Shown one piece after another: positions 17,517 to 26,178 of a DNA stretch of 64,000 nt (the first letter of the stretch is position 1; the number at the start of each line of letters is the position of its first letter). This stretch comes from PALSA-1003 sp963791945. GTDB lineage: Bacteria; Pseudomonadota; Gammaproteobacteria; Burkholderiales; Casimicrobiaceae. A model generated the notes under the pieces. It was not told where the DNA came from, did not search any database, and saw only the letters and a list, made by a program, of their open reading frames with translations. Where the stretch lies: contig CAWBUD010000002.1 in the NCBI GenBank assembly GCA_963791945.1, forward strand, positions 3,162,001 through 3,226,000, in the 5' to 3' direction. Both the position numbers and the translations under genes were made by a program.

Positions 17517-18806
17517 ATGCCGTCGGGCGGCCATCGATCGAACCTGCTGATCATCGGCATCACCGCGGTGGTGACGCTCCTCTGCGTCGTCGTGGTCATC
17601 AATCTAACTGGCGGCGAGAAGATGGTCACGCGGCCGCTCGGTCATCTGTATTCGATCAAGGATCCGCAGTTCGAGCGCACGATAGGCGTGCTTCTTGGGC
17701 CGGTCATCCTGCCCGGCAACCGCTTCGAAGTGTACGTCAACGGCGACGAAATTTTTCCGCCGATGCTGGCCGCCATCCGAGCGGCCCAGCGCACGATCTC
17801 CTTCGAAACCTACATCTACTGGTCCGGCAAGGTCGGCGAGGACTTCGCCGCAGCGCTCGCCGAGCGCGCCCAGGCCGGCGTCAAGGTCCACGTGCTGCTC
17901 GACTGGGTCGGCAGCAGCAAGATGGACAAGAAGCTTCTCGACACGATGGAGCAAGCCGGCGTGGATGTGCGCCGGTTCCATCAACCTGCCTGGTACACCC
18001 TCGATCGGCTGAACAACCGTACCCACCGCAAGCTTCTGGTCGTCGACGGCATCACCGGATTCACCGGCGGCGTCGGCATCGCCGACGAGTGGTCCGGCCA
18101 CGCGCAGGATCCCGACCACTGGCGCGACACCCACTTCAGCGTGGTCGGTCCCGCAGTGGCGCAGATGCAGGCGGTGTTCGGCGACAACTGGGTCAAGGCG
18201 ACCGGCGTGGTGCTGCACGGCAGCGACTACTATCCCGAGATCGACCCGGCGGGCGACGGCCCCGCGCAGATGTTCTCGAGCTCGCCTTCCGGCGGCAGCG
18301 AGAGCATGGAGCTCATGTACCTGCTGATCATCGCTGCCGCCGTGCACAGCATCGATCTGTCGTCGGCTTACTTCGTGCCCGACGAGATCTCGCGCGACAC
18401 CATCGTGGCAGCGCTGAAGCGCGGCGTGCGCGTGCGCATCATCACGCCCGGTCCGCACATCGACGCCGAGACCGTCCGCCGCGCCTCGCGGGCGTTGTGG
18501 GGCGACCTGCTCGCGGCGGGCGCCGAGATCTACGAATACCAGCCGACGATGTATCACGTGAAGGTGCTGGTCGCCGACGATTTCCTGGTCTCGGTCGGTT
18601 CGACGAACTTCGATGATCGTTCCTTCCATCTGAACGACGAGGCGACTCTGAACATCTTCGACGAGAAGTTCGCGCGCCGGCAGGAGGAGATCTTCGAGCG
18701 CGATCTCGCGGTCTCGCGCCGGATAACCATCGAGCAGTGGCGCTCCCGCCCGTTCCTCGAGAAGGTCTGGGAGCACGCGGCCGCGTTGCTGGGGCCGCAG
18801 CTCTAA
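17517..18806 (+). CDS. phospholipase D-family protein, cardiolipin synthase-like
   Basis: A 429-residue protein with one N-terminal membrane anchor (NLLIIGITAVVTLLCVVVVI) and two HKD catalytic motifs: HRKLLVVDG starting at His170 and HVKVLVADD starting at His347, the latter followed by FLVSVGSTNFDDRSF. This pattern fits cardiolipin synthase ClsB/ClsC-type enzymes acting at the inner membrane on phosphatidylglycerol. The second half includes AYFVPDEISRDTIVAALKRG, typical of Cls. A second, longer Cls-like enzyme is encoded at 21487. The next gene, an amidase, starts 21 bases after its stop. Confidence 0.9.
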   Translation: MPSGGHRSNLLIIGITAVVTLLCVVVVINLTGGEKMVTRPLGHLYSIKDPQFERTIGVLLGPVILPGNRFEVYVNGDEIFPPMLAAIRAAQRTISFETYIYWSGKVGEDFAAALAERAQAGVKVHVLLDWVGSSKMDKKLLDTMEQAGVDVRRFHQPAWYTLDRLNNRTHRKLLVVDGITGFTGGVGIADEWSGHAQDPDHWRDTHFSVVGPAVAQMQAVFGDNWVKATGVVLHGSDYYPEIDPAGDGPAQMFSSSPSGGSESMELMYLLIIAAAVHSIDLSSAYFVPDEISRDTIVAALKRGVRVRIITPGPHIDAETVRRASRALWGDLLAAGAEIYEYQPTMYHVKVLVADDFLVSVGSTNFDDRSFHLNDEATLNIFDEKFARRQEEIFERDLAVSRRITIEQWRSRPFLEKVWEHAAALLGPQL

Positions 18807-18827
18807 CGCCGACATGAGGGTTATGCC

Positions 18828-20303
18828 ATGAAGCTCGCCGAATACGCCTCCTACGATGCACTGGGTCTCGCCGCGCTCGTCGCGAGCGGGCAGGTCTCGC
18901 CGACCGAGCTCGCCGCAACCGCAGCCGCGGCAATCGCCGCGATCAATCCCTCGATCAACGCGGTCGTGGAAACGTATCCCGACCGGATCGAGAAGCTCGA
19001 CGAGCGCACGCTCGGCAACGGGCCGTTCCGCGGCGTGCCTTTCCTGATGAAGGACGTGTTCGGTCACGAGGCAGGACGGAAGATCGAGTTCGGCAGCCGG
19101 CTCTGTCGCGGCATGGTCGCGCTCCAGGACACGCACTACTGCGAGCTGCTTCGCGCCGCGGGCGTCAACATCCTCGGCCGCTCGGCGGCCCCCGAGTACT
19201 CGATGGCGGGCACGGCCGAGGGGGCGCTCTACGGCAATACTTCCACGCCGTGGCGCAAGGGCTATTCCGCGGGCGGATCGACGGGAGGCGGCATGGCGGC
19301 GGTGATCGCAGGCATCGTGCCGATCGCTCACGGCTCGGACATCGCGGGCTCGATACGCATTCCAGCGAGCTACTGCGGCGGCGTCGGCCTGAAGCCGTCA
19401 CGCGGACGCATCTCGTTCGGCCCGATGCTGGACGAGAACGGCTACGGCCTTGCGCAGAACTTCGTCCAGGTTAAGACCGTGCGAGACGCGGCCGCCATGC
19501 TCGATTGCCTCGCCGTGCCGCAACCCGGCGATCCGTTCGTCATCCCGAAGCCGGCCGAGCCGTATGCCGCACTGATCCGGAAGAAACCCGCGCGCCTCCG
19601 TATCGGCTGGTCGACCGACGCGCTCATGGGCATGGAGACAGACCAAGGCGTCGCATCCGCCGTCGCCGAGGTCGCGCGGGTCCTCGCTGATATGGGGCAC
19701 GAAGTCTCCGAGGAGAGCCCGGAATTCGGCGGTCTGGACGCCATGCGGACCATGATGGATCTCTGGTTCTTCGGCTTCGATCTGCGGCTCGCCGCTTACG
19801 CCAAACGAACCGGGCGCGAGATCAGCCGCGATACGATCGAGCCCGTCACCTTGGAGATCTACGAGCACGCGAAGCGGATGAAACCCGGACAGTTCATGAA
19901 CGCGATGGCTGCGCTCAACGCGGCCCGGCGTAAGCTCGGGGCGTACTTCACGCGCTACGACGTCTGGCTGTCGCCGACGACGGCAAGGGTTTCCGAGCCG
20001 TGGGGCAACTACAACCTCGGTCGCACCGACGTGAGCTTCGACGAGATAGCCGAGAAGATCTACCGCGGCACGTGTCAGTTCACGCTGCCCCACAACGTCA
20101 TGGGAGCGCCCGCGATCTCGTTGCCGCTGGCGATGCATCCGAACGGGCTGCCGATAGGCGTCCAGCTTGGCACCCGCCCGGCAGGCGAGCATGTCATTCT
20201 GCAGCTGGCGGCCGCGTTGGAGCAGTCGCAGCCGTGGGCGGGGCGAGTTCCGCCGTTGCACGTTTCGAAGCTTGCTTCAGATCGCGCTTTGCCCGGGTCT
20301 TGA
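18828..20303 (+). CDS. amidase (amidase signature family)
   Basis: A 491-residue amidase-signature enzyme. The Ser-cisSer-Lys triad is Lys75 (FLMKDVFG), Ser151 (AGGSTGGGMAA) and Ser175 (GSDIAGSIRIPA). The usual GGSSGG is GGSTGG and DTGGS is DIAGS, both tolerated variants. It is not part of a gatCAB operon, so a role in tRNA amidation is unlikely; hydrolysis of a small amide is more plausible. It follows the PLD-family gene by 21 bases and precedes the Nudix gene by 33 bases on the same strand. Confidence 0.92.
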   Translation: MKLAEYASYDALGLAALVASGQVSPTELAATAAAAIAAINPSINAVVETYPDRIEKLDERTLGNGPFRGVPFLMKDVFGHEAGRKIEFGSRLCRGMVALQDTHYCELLRAAGVNILGRSAAPEYSMAGTAEGALYGNTSTPWRKGYSAGGSTGGGMAAVIAGIVPIAHGSDIAGSIRIPASYCGGVGLKPSRGRISFGPMLDENGYGLAQNFVQVKTVRDAAAMLDCLAVPQPGDPFVIPKPAEPYAALIRKKPARLRIGWSTDALMGMETDQGVASAVAEVARVLADMGHEVSEESPEFGGLDAMRTMMDLWFFGFDLRLAAYAKRTGREISRDTIEPVTLEIYEHAKRMKPGQFMNAMAALNAARRKLGAYFTRYDVWLSPTTARVSEPWGNYNLGRTDVSFDEIAEKIYRGTCQFTLPHNVMGAPAISLPLAMHPNGLPIGVQLGTRPAGEHVILQLAAALEQSQPWAGRVPPLHVSKLASDRALPGS

Positions 20304-20336
20304 CGACCCGACCTCGGAAGAGCTATCAACGTACCG

Positions 20337-20972
20337 ATGTTCTCCTGGCTAGCGCGTTTCATCGAGCACCACCCCAATCTCCACCGGCTCGCTCTTCTCG
20401 TTTGGCGTCTGTTTCCACCTCGGCTCGCCGGCTTCCTGAAGGGGCTGCTCGCCCGAAAGTGGCTGGTCGGAGCTGTGGCAGTCATGATCGATGAGAGCAC
20501 CTCTCCCATGGAAGTGCTCCTGGTGGAGCACAGCTATCGGCCGAAAGGCGCATGGGGCCTTCCCGGCGGATCGCTCGAGTCGACTCCGGGAGACCCTACC
20601 CGACCCAGCAACGATACCTTTTCCGACGATGTGATTGAATCCGCTTTACGCCGGGAAATATCGGAGGAGCTCGGCATCGAGATTACCGTGATCAGGATGC
20701 TCAGCATCGATGCCATACCCTATATCGCCGAAGAGCCCGGACCCTACAGGCTGGACTTTTATTTCCGCTGCGAGCCTCGCGAAGGATTTGCAGCGTTGCG
20801 ACAGAGTTTGAAGTCCCGGCAAATCAAACCCTGTTCGCCGGAGATAAAGCAAATACGTCTCGTGCCTCTGACCGACTTGGCCAAGTACGATCTGTTTTCA
20901 TCGGACGTTCGATTCTTGACCAGGGATCTCCCTCGGCGCGAGCCGACACTCGCCGTACCCGAGAATGGCTGA
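20337..20972 (+). CDS. Nudix hydrolase domain protein with an expanded Nudix box
   Basis: A 211-residue protein with a Nudix fold: WGLPGGSLES starts the box and LRREISEELGI (residues 104-114) ends it. In canonical boxes five residues separate G and the first E; here about 19 lie between Gly78 and the aligned position, which is Asp98, so an insertion of about 14 residues breaks the box. The N-terminal 40 residues contain two short hydrophobic helices (LHRLALLVWRLFPPRLAGFL). Whether hydrolysis is retained is unclear; the metal-binding REISEE helix is intact. Confidence 0.82.
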   Translation: MFSWLARFIEHHPNLHRLALLVWRLFPPRLAGFLKGLLARKWLVGAVAVMIDESTSPMEVLLVEHSYRPKGAWGLPGGSLESTPGDPTRPSNDTFSDDVIESALRREISEELGIEITVIRMLSIDAIPYIAEEPGPYRLDFYFRCEPREGFAALRQSLKSRQIKPCSPEIKQIRLVPLTDLAKYDLFSSDVRFLTRDLPRREPTLAVPENG

Positions 20973-20999
20973 GCCGGAATTCGCCGTGGTCGCGTGAGA

Positions 21000-21101
21000 T
21001 GCCCAAGCGGGGCACGGCTCGTCAACTACCCCACCGGCGGCCATCTATGGGCCGGGCACGAGCTAAAGGTGGTGTCGCAGACCGCGGCCTTCCTGAAATG
21101 A
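21000..21101 (+). pseudogene. alpha/beta hydrolase C-terminal fragment
   Basis: In frame from about 21003 to the TGA at 21099-21101 the sequence reads ARLVNYPTGGHLWAGHELK and then VVSQTAAFLK. This is the catalytic-His strand and last helix of an alpha/beta hydrolase (the family pattern is YPTGGHLLVGH...V...FL). No start or upstream hydrolase sequence is present, so it is a relic about 33 residues long. Confidence 0.6.
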
Positions 21102-21167
21102 TGGCGACGCACGAAACGGCCGCTGCACAGGGCCGGAGATCGCAACGACAACCTTAGGAGCCGAACG

Positions 21168-21449
21168 ATGAAATGCATCGTGTGCGCATCACTGATGATG
21201 TTCCTGATTCCGAGCGCTCGCTGCGCGCTCCCTGGAGACAGCGCGGCCGGACAGCGCTTGCACGATGCCAACTGCGTCAGTTGTCATGATGCGAGCGTCT
21301 ACACGCGCACGAATCGGGCGATTCGCTCGCTGGACGCGCTGAAGCACCAGGTGGCCGGATGCGAGCATCTCGTGAAGAAGGAGTTCTCGCCGGCCGAGAC
21401 GCAGAACCTGGTCAAGTACCTGAACGAGCGGTTCTATCACTTCCAGTAG
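21168..21449 (+). CDS. small exported c-type cytochrome
   Basis: A 93-residue protein: signal peptide (residues 1-20) and a single haem c site CVSCH (Cys36, Cys39, His40) in DANCVSCHDASVY. The C-terminal helix has EFSPAETQNLVKYLNERFY. No Met in the usual axial position is obvious, though few residues remain. AGGAG precedes the ATG by about 8 bases. Likely a small periplasmic electron carrier. Its stop codon is part of a GTAG-headed hairpin. Confidence 0.9.
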   Translation: MKCIVCASLMMFLIPSARCALPGDSAAGQRLHDANCVSCHDASVYTRTNRAIRSLDALKHQVAGCEHLVKKEFSPAETQNLVKYLNERFYHFQ

Positions 21450-21480
21450 CCCGGATCCGCAAGAGCCGCATCTCCGGGGC
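21446..21480. repeat. GTAG-headed hairpin, REP-like
   Basis: GTAG (overlapping the cytochrome stop) is followed by GCCCGGA and, about 15 bases on, TCTCCGGGGC, which folds back on it. This has the layout of GTAG-type REP elements, and resembles the hairpin at 62485. It could also act as a terminator. Confidence 0.4.
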
Positions 21481-21486
21481 TCCGGC

Positions 21487-22926
21487 ATGACCGCCCTCTT
21501 CGCCGACGACAAGCTCTGGCTGAACATCTTCTTCGCCGCGGAATGGGCTGTGCGGCTGACGATGATCGTCGTCGTCCCGTTTCGCCGCTCGCCCGAAGCA
21601 GCGAAAGGCTGGCTGCTGCTGATCTTCTTCGAGCCCACCATCGGACTGATCCTCTACGGCCTCATCGGGCGTCCGACGCTGCCGGCATGGCGGGTGCAGC
21701 GCCATGTCGAATTCGAAAAGCTGAGTCGTCCGATCTTCGAGCGGCTGGCGCGCGAACCCAACATCTTCCATCCCGACGTCGGCCCCGAGCTCAATAAGGC
21801 GGTGACGCTGGCCGAGAACCTCGGCGAGCTTCCGATCCTCGGAGGCAACGCGGGCGAAGTGCTGGCGGACTACGACGGCTTTCTCGACCGGCTCATCGGC
21901 GACATCGATGCAGCGCGCGACCACGTGCATCTGCTCTTCTACATCGTCGCCGACGATGCGACGACCCGGCGCGTCGTCGAAGCACTCCGGCAAGCGGTGG
22001 AGCGCGGCGTCGTGTGCCGGATCCTCGCGGACTCGCTGGGCTCGCGGCCGGACTTCGAGCGGCTTCTGCCCACGCTCGAGCAAGCCGGGATCCTCGCCGA
22101 GGAGACCATGCGCATCGGTCTCTTCGGGCGGGCCGGGCGCCTCGACCTGCGCAATCATCGCAAGATCGCGGTGATCGACGGCAGGATCGCGTACACCGGA
22201 TCGCAGAATCTGGTCGACTCGTCATTCAAGCCAGGACTCACCTACGAAGAGCTCAACGTCCGGCTCGCCGGTCCGGTCGCGCTCGAGCTGCAGGCGGTAT
22301 TCGCCGAGGACTGGTACGTCGAGACCGGCGAGTTTCTCGGGGAAAGCCGCTACGTGCCCGATCCCGAGGTCCAGGGCAATATCGCGGTGCAGACGCTGCC
22401 CAGCGGCCCCGGCTATCCGCGGGAGAACAACCAGCGGCTGATCGTGTCGCTCGTCCACGCCGCCAACCTGCGCGTGTTCATCACGATGCCCTATCTCGTC
22501 CCCGACGACGCGCTGCTGCAGGCGCTTCAGACCGCGGCGTTGCGCGGCGTCGACGTCACGCTGGTCGTTCCGCTGCAGATCGACCAGTATCTCGTCGGCT
22601 ACGGTCAGCGCTCGTATTACGAGGAGCTGATGGAGGGCGGCGTGCGGATCTGCCGTTACGGCAAGCGCTTCCTCCACGCGAAGTGCGTGACCATCGACGA
22701 CACGATCACCTGGATCGGCTCGTCGAACCTCGACATCCGCTCCTTCGCGCTCAACGCCGAAGTCGTTGTTCTCATCTACGACACGCGCCTGTACAAGCGG
22801 ATCGCCGTCGAGCAGGAGCGCTACCTGCGCGACGGCGAGATGCTGGAACTCGAGGCCTGGCGGCGGCGGAACCCCGTCGTGAAAGTCGCCGAGAACCTCG
22901 CGCGGCTGCTGAGCCCGCTGCTCTGA
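21487..22926 (+). CDS. cls: cardiolipin synthase
   Basis: A 479-residue PLD-superfamily synthase of normal ClsA length. Two N-terminal membrane helices (AEWAVRLTMIVVVPF, WLLLIFFEPTIGLILYGL) are followed by HKD motifs at His224 (HRKIAVIDG, then IAYTGSQN) and His397 (HAKCVTIDD, then ITWIGSSNLDIRSF). It makes cardiolipin from phosphatidylglycerol at the inner membrane. It is the second Cls-like gene in 5 kb; the other at 17517 has only one anchor. Confidence 0.93.
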   Translation: MTALFADDKLWLNIFFAAEWAVRLTMIVVVPFRRSPEAAKGWLLLIFFEPTIGLILYGLIGRPTLPAWRVQRHVEFEKLSRPIFERLAREPNIFHPDVGPELNKAVTLAENLGELPILGGNAGEVLADYDGFLDRLIGDIDAARDHVHLLFYIVADDATTRRVVEALRQAVERGVVCRILADSLGSRPDFERLLPTLEQAGILAEETMRIGLFGRAGRLDLRNHRKIAVIDGRIAYTGSQNLVDSSFKPGLTYEELNVRLAGPVALELQAVFAEDWYVETGEFLGESRYVPDPEVQGNIAVQTLPSGPGYPRENNQRLIVSLVHAANLRVFITMPYLVPDDALLQALQTAALRGVDVTLVVPLQIDQYLVGYGQRSYYEELMEGGVRICRYGKRFLHAKCVTIDDTITWIGSSNLDIRSFALNAEVVVLIYDTRLYKRIAVEQERYLRDGEMLELEAWRRRNPVVKVAENLARLLSPLL

Positions 22927-23001
22927 GGCTGCCCGTGCTGCCGTCCGAGCGCGTTGCGAGGTTTTACAATCGACGTTGCGTTTGCCAAGGGGAGAGCAAA
23001 C

Positions 23002-24054
23002 ATGACCGCCATAACCAGAGCCGACCTCGACGGCGCCGTGGACGCGAGGATCGTGACCGCCGAGCAAGCCGACAGACTGGCCGCGTATCTCGGGCAGGGT
23101 TGCGCGAGTCGGGAACAAGCGCGCTTCTCCTTCGTGCACGTGCTTTACTACCTGGGGGGCATGATCGCCATCGGCGCGATGTCTCTGTTCATGACGCTGG
23201 GCTGGAACGCTCTCGGCGGCTGGGGTGGCTGCGGCACGGCTATCCTCTACGGCGCCCTCGCGCTCCTGCTGTCGCACTGGTTCGGGGAGCAAAAGCACCT
23301 CTACATTCCGGCTGGAATCATGGCGACGCTGGCGGTCGTAATGGTGCCGCTCGCGATCTTCGCCGCGCAGATGGCGCTCGGCTACTGGGGCGGGAACAAG
23401 CCCTACCGGGATTTTCACGTCTTCATCGACTGGCGCTGGATCATGATGGAGCTCGGCACGCTCGCGATCGGCGCCATCCTGCTGTGGCGCTATCGCTTTC
23501 CGTTCATGGTCATGCCGATTGCGGTGACACTGTGGTACATGAGCATGGATCTCGTGCCGTTCCTCCTCGGCGACAACCGCCCATACAACTGGGATCTCTA
23601 CAAGGTCGTCTCTGTGTACTTCGGATTGGGCATGACGCTGCTCGCGTTCTGGGTAGACTTGCGCTCGCGCGCCTCGCGCGACTACGCGTTCTGGCTGTAT
23701 CTTTTCGGCGTGCTGACGTTCTGGGGCGGGCTGTCTCTGATGGAGTCGGGCAGCGAGGTCAGCAAGCTTGCCTACTGCGGCGTCAACGTGTTGCTGATTC
23801 TCATTGGAGCCGTACTGGGGCGCCGCGTGTTTGCCGTTTTCGGAGGGCTCGGCGCGGCGTTCTATCTGGGGCATCTCTCCCAGCGCGTGTTCAAGGACAG
23901 CCTCCTTTTTCCGTTCGCGCTGTCGTTGATCGGGCTCGCGATCATCGGGCTCGGAGTATTGTGGCAGCGACGTGAGGCGCAATGGTCTACGCGCTTGCGC
24001 GGTTTTCTTCCGGAAGCCTTCCGCGAGCTGCTCGAGACCCGCGCTGCGCGGTAG
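23002..24054 (+). CDS. DUF2157-like polytopic membrane protein
   Basis: A 350-residue integral membrane protein with about nine to ten hydrophobic helices (for example VLYYLGGMIAIGAMSLFM, GTLAIGAILLWRY, LLILIGAVLGRRVFAVFGGL). The soluble N-terminus (MTAITRADLDGAVDARIVTAEQA) is like that of DUF2157 proteins. AGGGGAGAG lies nine bases before the ATG at 23002. No transport or catalytic motif was recognised. It ends 12 bases before the glycosyltransferase gene, so they may be co-transcribed. Confidence 0.75.
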   Translation: MTAITRADLDGAVDARIVTAEQADRLAAYLGQGCASREQARFSFVHVLYYLGGMIAIGAMSLFMTLGWNALGGWGGCGTAILYGALALLLSHWFGEQKHLYIPAGIMATLAVVMVPLAIFAAQMALGYWGGNKPYRDFHVFIDWRWIMMELGTLAIGAILLWRYRFPFMVMPIAVTLWYMSMDLVPFLLGDNRPYNWDLYKVVSVYFGLGMTLLAFWVDLRSRASRDYAFWLYLFGVLTFWGGLSLMESGSEVSKLAYCGVNVLLILIGAVLGRRVFAVFGGLGAAFYLGHLSQRVFKDSLLFPFALSLIGLAIIGLGVLWQRREAQWSTRLRGFLPEAFRELLETRAAR

Positions 24055-24066
24055 GCGCTGCATGAT

Positions 24067-26175
24067 GTGACGATGGGAACGCCCTTACCGGCCCATGCCG
24101 CCTTGCTGAAGCGGGCGCTCGAGCTGCATCGCTCCGGCCGGCTGGACCACGCGGCCGCGATTTACCGGCAGCTCCTCGCGGATGATCCGGAAAATGCGGA
24201 CGCCGCGCATCTGCTGGGCCTGGTGCACTTCCGGAACAACGATCCTGACTCCGCTATCCGGATGATCCGCGATGCCATCGAGCGCAAGCCCGACAACCCG
24301 ATCTTCCACGGCAATCTCGGCAACGTCCTCAAGGATGCCGGGCGACAGAACGACGCCATCGCAGCCTACCGGCGCGCGCTGGAGCTCGATCCCGGGTACG
24401 CCGAGATCCATAACAACCTGGGCTACGTCTTGCAGATAAGCGGAATGCCCGACGAAGCGATCGCTCACTATCGCCAAGCGATCGCGCTCCGGCCCGACAA
24501 CTTTCGCGCTCATTACAACCTCGGCAATGCGCTCTTCCTGACTGCGAAGCATGAGCAAGCCGTTGCCGCGTTTCGGGAGGCGGCGAGGCTCAACCCGAAA
24601 TTCGCCTCCACCTGGAATCATCTCGGAACGGTGCTGCAACGTCTGGGGCGAGCTGCCGAAGCCGAAGCGTGCTTTCGCCGCTGGATTCGGATCGATCCCC
24701 ACTCGGCCGACGCGTTTCACGCTCTCGCGCTCGATCTCCAGCAGCAGGGCCGCATCGATGAAGCGTTCGACGGTTATCGGAGCGCGATCGCATTGCGGCC
24801 CGAAGCTCTCCCGGCCGTGGCGTCCGCGCTGTGGCTCGCTCAGAGAATGGCCGATTGGACGGCGGTCGCCGAATATTCGGACCTCGTGCTTCGCCGCGCG
24901 ACCGAGGAGCCCCAGGCCGTGTCGCCCTTTCAGCTCATGTCGTTGCCGGGCGCGACGCGCACGCATCTCCTGGCGCACGCACGGGCTCTTTCGGCGACGA
25001 TCGCCCGGAACGGACCGGTGAGGTACTCCATCGCGCGGTTCGAGCGCCCGTCACGCCTCCGGGTAGGCTATCTCTCGAGCGATTTTCACGGGCATCCGGT
25101 CGCGTACCTGACGGCGGAAATCTTCGAGCTGCACGACCGGGAGCGCTTGGAGGTGTTTATCTTCTCCTATGGACCGGACGACGGCAGCGCGATGCGTCGG
25201 CGGCTCGAGGCAGGCTGCGAGCACTTCATCGACGTTTCGTCGGTTTCCGATGAGGCGGCCGCGCGGCGGATCCACGGCGAGCGAATACAGGTTCTGGTCG
25301 ATCTCAAGGGTTACACCGCCGATGATCGCCCGGGCATCGCCGCCTGCCGGCCCGCGCCCATCCAGGTCAACTGGCTCGGGTTTCCGGGCACGATGGGCGC
25401 GGACTGGATCGACTACCTGATCGCCGACCCGACGGTCGTGCCGCACGAGCATGAACCCGACTATGCCGAAAAGCTCGTGCGCCTGCCGCATTGCTATCAG
25501 CCCAACGACCGCAAGCGCCCGAGCGGAACCGCCGGACTGTCGCGCAGCGCGTGCGGGTTGCCCGAGACCGGTCTTGTCTTCTGCTGCTTCAATCAAAGCT
25601 ACAAGATCGAGCCGAGCGTGTTCGCGATCTGGATGCGCCTCCTGAGCCGCGTGCCGGAGAGCGTGCTCTGGCTCCTCGAAGAGAACCGGTGGGCGAAGGA
25701 GAATCTGCGCAAGGAAGCGTTCTCGCGTGGCGTTTCCCAGGAGCGGCTCGTCTTCGCTCCGATCCGACCGCTCGCGGAGCACCTCGCGCGCTACGCCGTT
25801 GCCGACCTCGTTCTCGATACCTTTCCGTATACGTCGCACACGACCGGCAGCGATGCTCTCTGGGCCGGCTGTCCCATGCTCACGATCATGGGTGAAACCT
25901 TCGCCTCGCGGGTTGCCGCAAGTCTCCTCGTGAATGTGGGACTGGAGCAACTGATCGCCAAATCCTTCGCTGAATACGAAGCGCTCGCGCTGGAGCTCGC
26001 GCACGATCGGCCGCGGCTCGAGGCGTTGCGGCACCGGCTGCGCGAGCGGCGCGACACGCTGCCGCTCTTCGATTCGCCCCGATTCGTGCGCGCGCTCGAG
26101 TCTGCTTACGGTCGCATGTGGGAGCGGTTCGACGAAGGCAAAGCGCCCGAGGGCTTCGACGTCCGCGAGGATTGA
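24067..26175 (+). CDS. TPR/O-GlcNAc transferase (SPINDLY-like, glycosyltransferase family 41)
   Basis: A 702-residue protein. Residues about 1-260 are TPR repeats (for example NADAAHLLGLVHFRNNDPDS, NPIFHGNLGNVLKDAGRQND, YAEIHNNLGYVLQISGMPDE). The remainder is the GT41 catalytic region: RVGYLSSDFHGHPVAYL, VDLKGYTADDRPGIAACRPA, IQVNWLGFPGTMGADWIDYL, and VLDTFPYTSHTTGSDALWAG with the UDP-sugar site. It would add a GlcNAc-type sugar to Ser/Thr of proteins held by the TPRs. It may start at GTG 24067 or ATG 24073. No flagellin or other clear target gene is nearby. Confidence 0.93.
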   Translation: MTMGTPLPAHAALLKRALELHRSGRLDHAAAIYRQLLADDPENADAAHLLGLVHFRNNDPDSAIRMIRDAIERKPDNPIFHGNLGNVLKDAGRQNDAIAAYRRALELDPGYAEIHNNLGYVLQISGMPDEAIAHYRQAIALRPDNFRAHYNLGNALFLTAKHEQAVAAFREAARLNPKFASTWNHLGTVLQRLGRAAEAEACFRRWIRIDPHSADAFHALALDLQQQGRIDEAFDGYRSAIALRPEALPAVASALWLAQRMADWTAVAEYSDLVLRRATEEPQAVSPFQLMSLPGATRTHLLAHARALSATIARNGPVRYSIARFERPSRLRVGYLSSDFHGHPVAYLTAEIFELHDRERLEVFIFSYGPDDGSAMRRRLEAGCEHFIDVSSVSDEAAARRIHGERIQVLVDLKGYTADDRPGIAACRPAPIQVNWLGFPGTMGADWIDYLIADPTVVPHEHEPDYAEKLVRLPHCYQPNDRKRPSGTAGLSRSACGLPETGLVFCCFNQSYKIEPSVFAIWMRLLSRVPESVLWLLEENRWAKENLRKEAFSRGVSQERLVFAPIRPLAEHLARYAVADLVLDTFPYTSHTTGSDALWAGCPMLTIMGETFASRVAASLLVNVGLEQLIAKSFAEYEALALELAHDRPRLEALRHRLRERRDTLPLFDSPRFVRALESAYGRMWERFDEGKAPEGFDVRED

Positions 26176-26178
26176 CTT

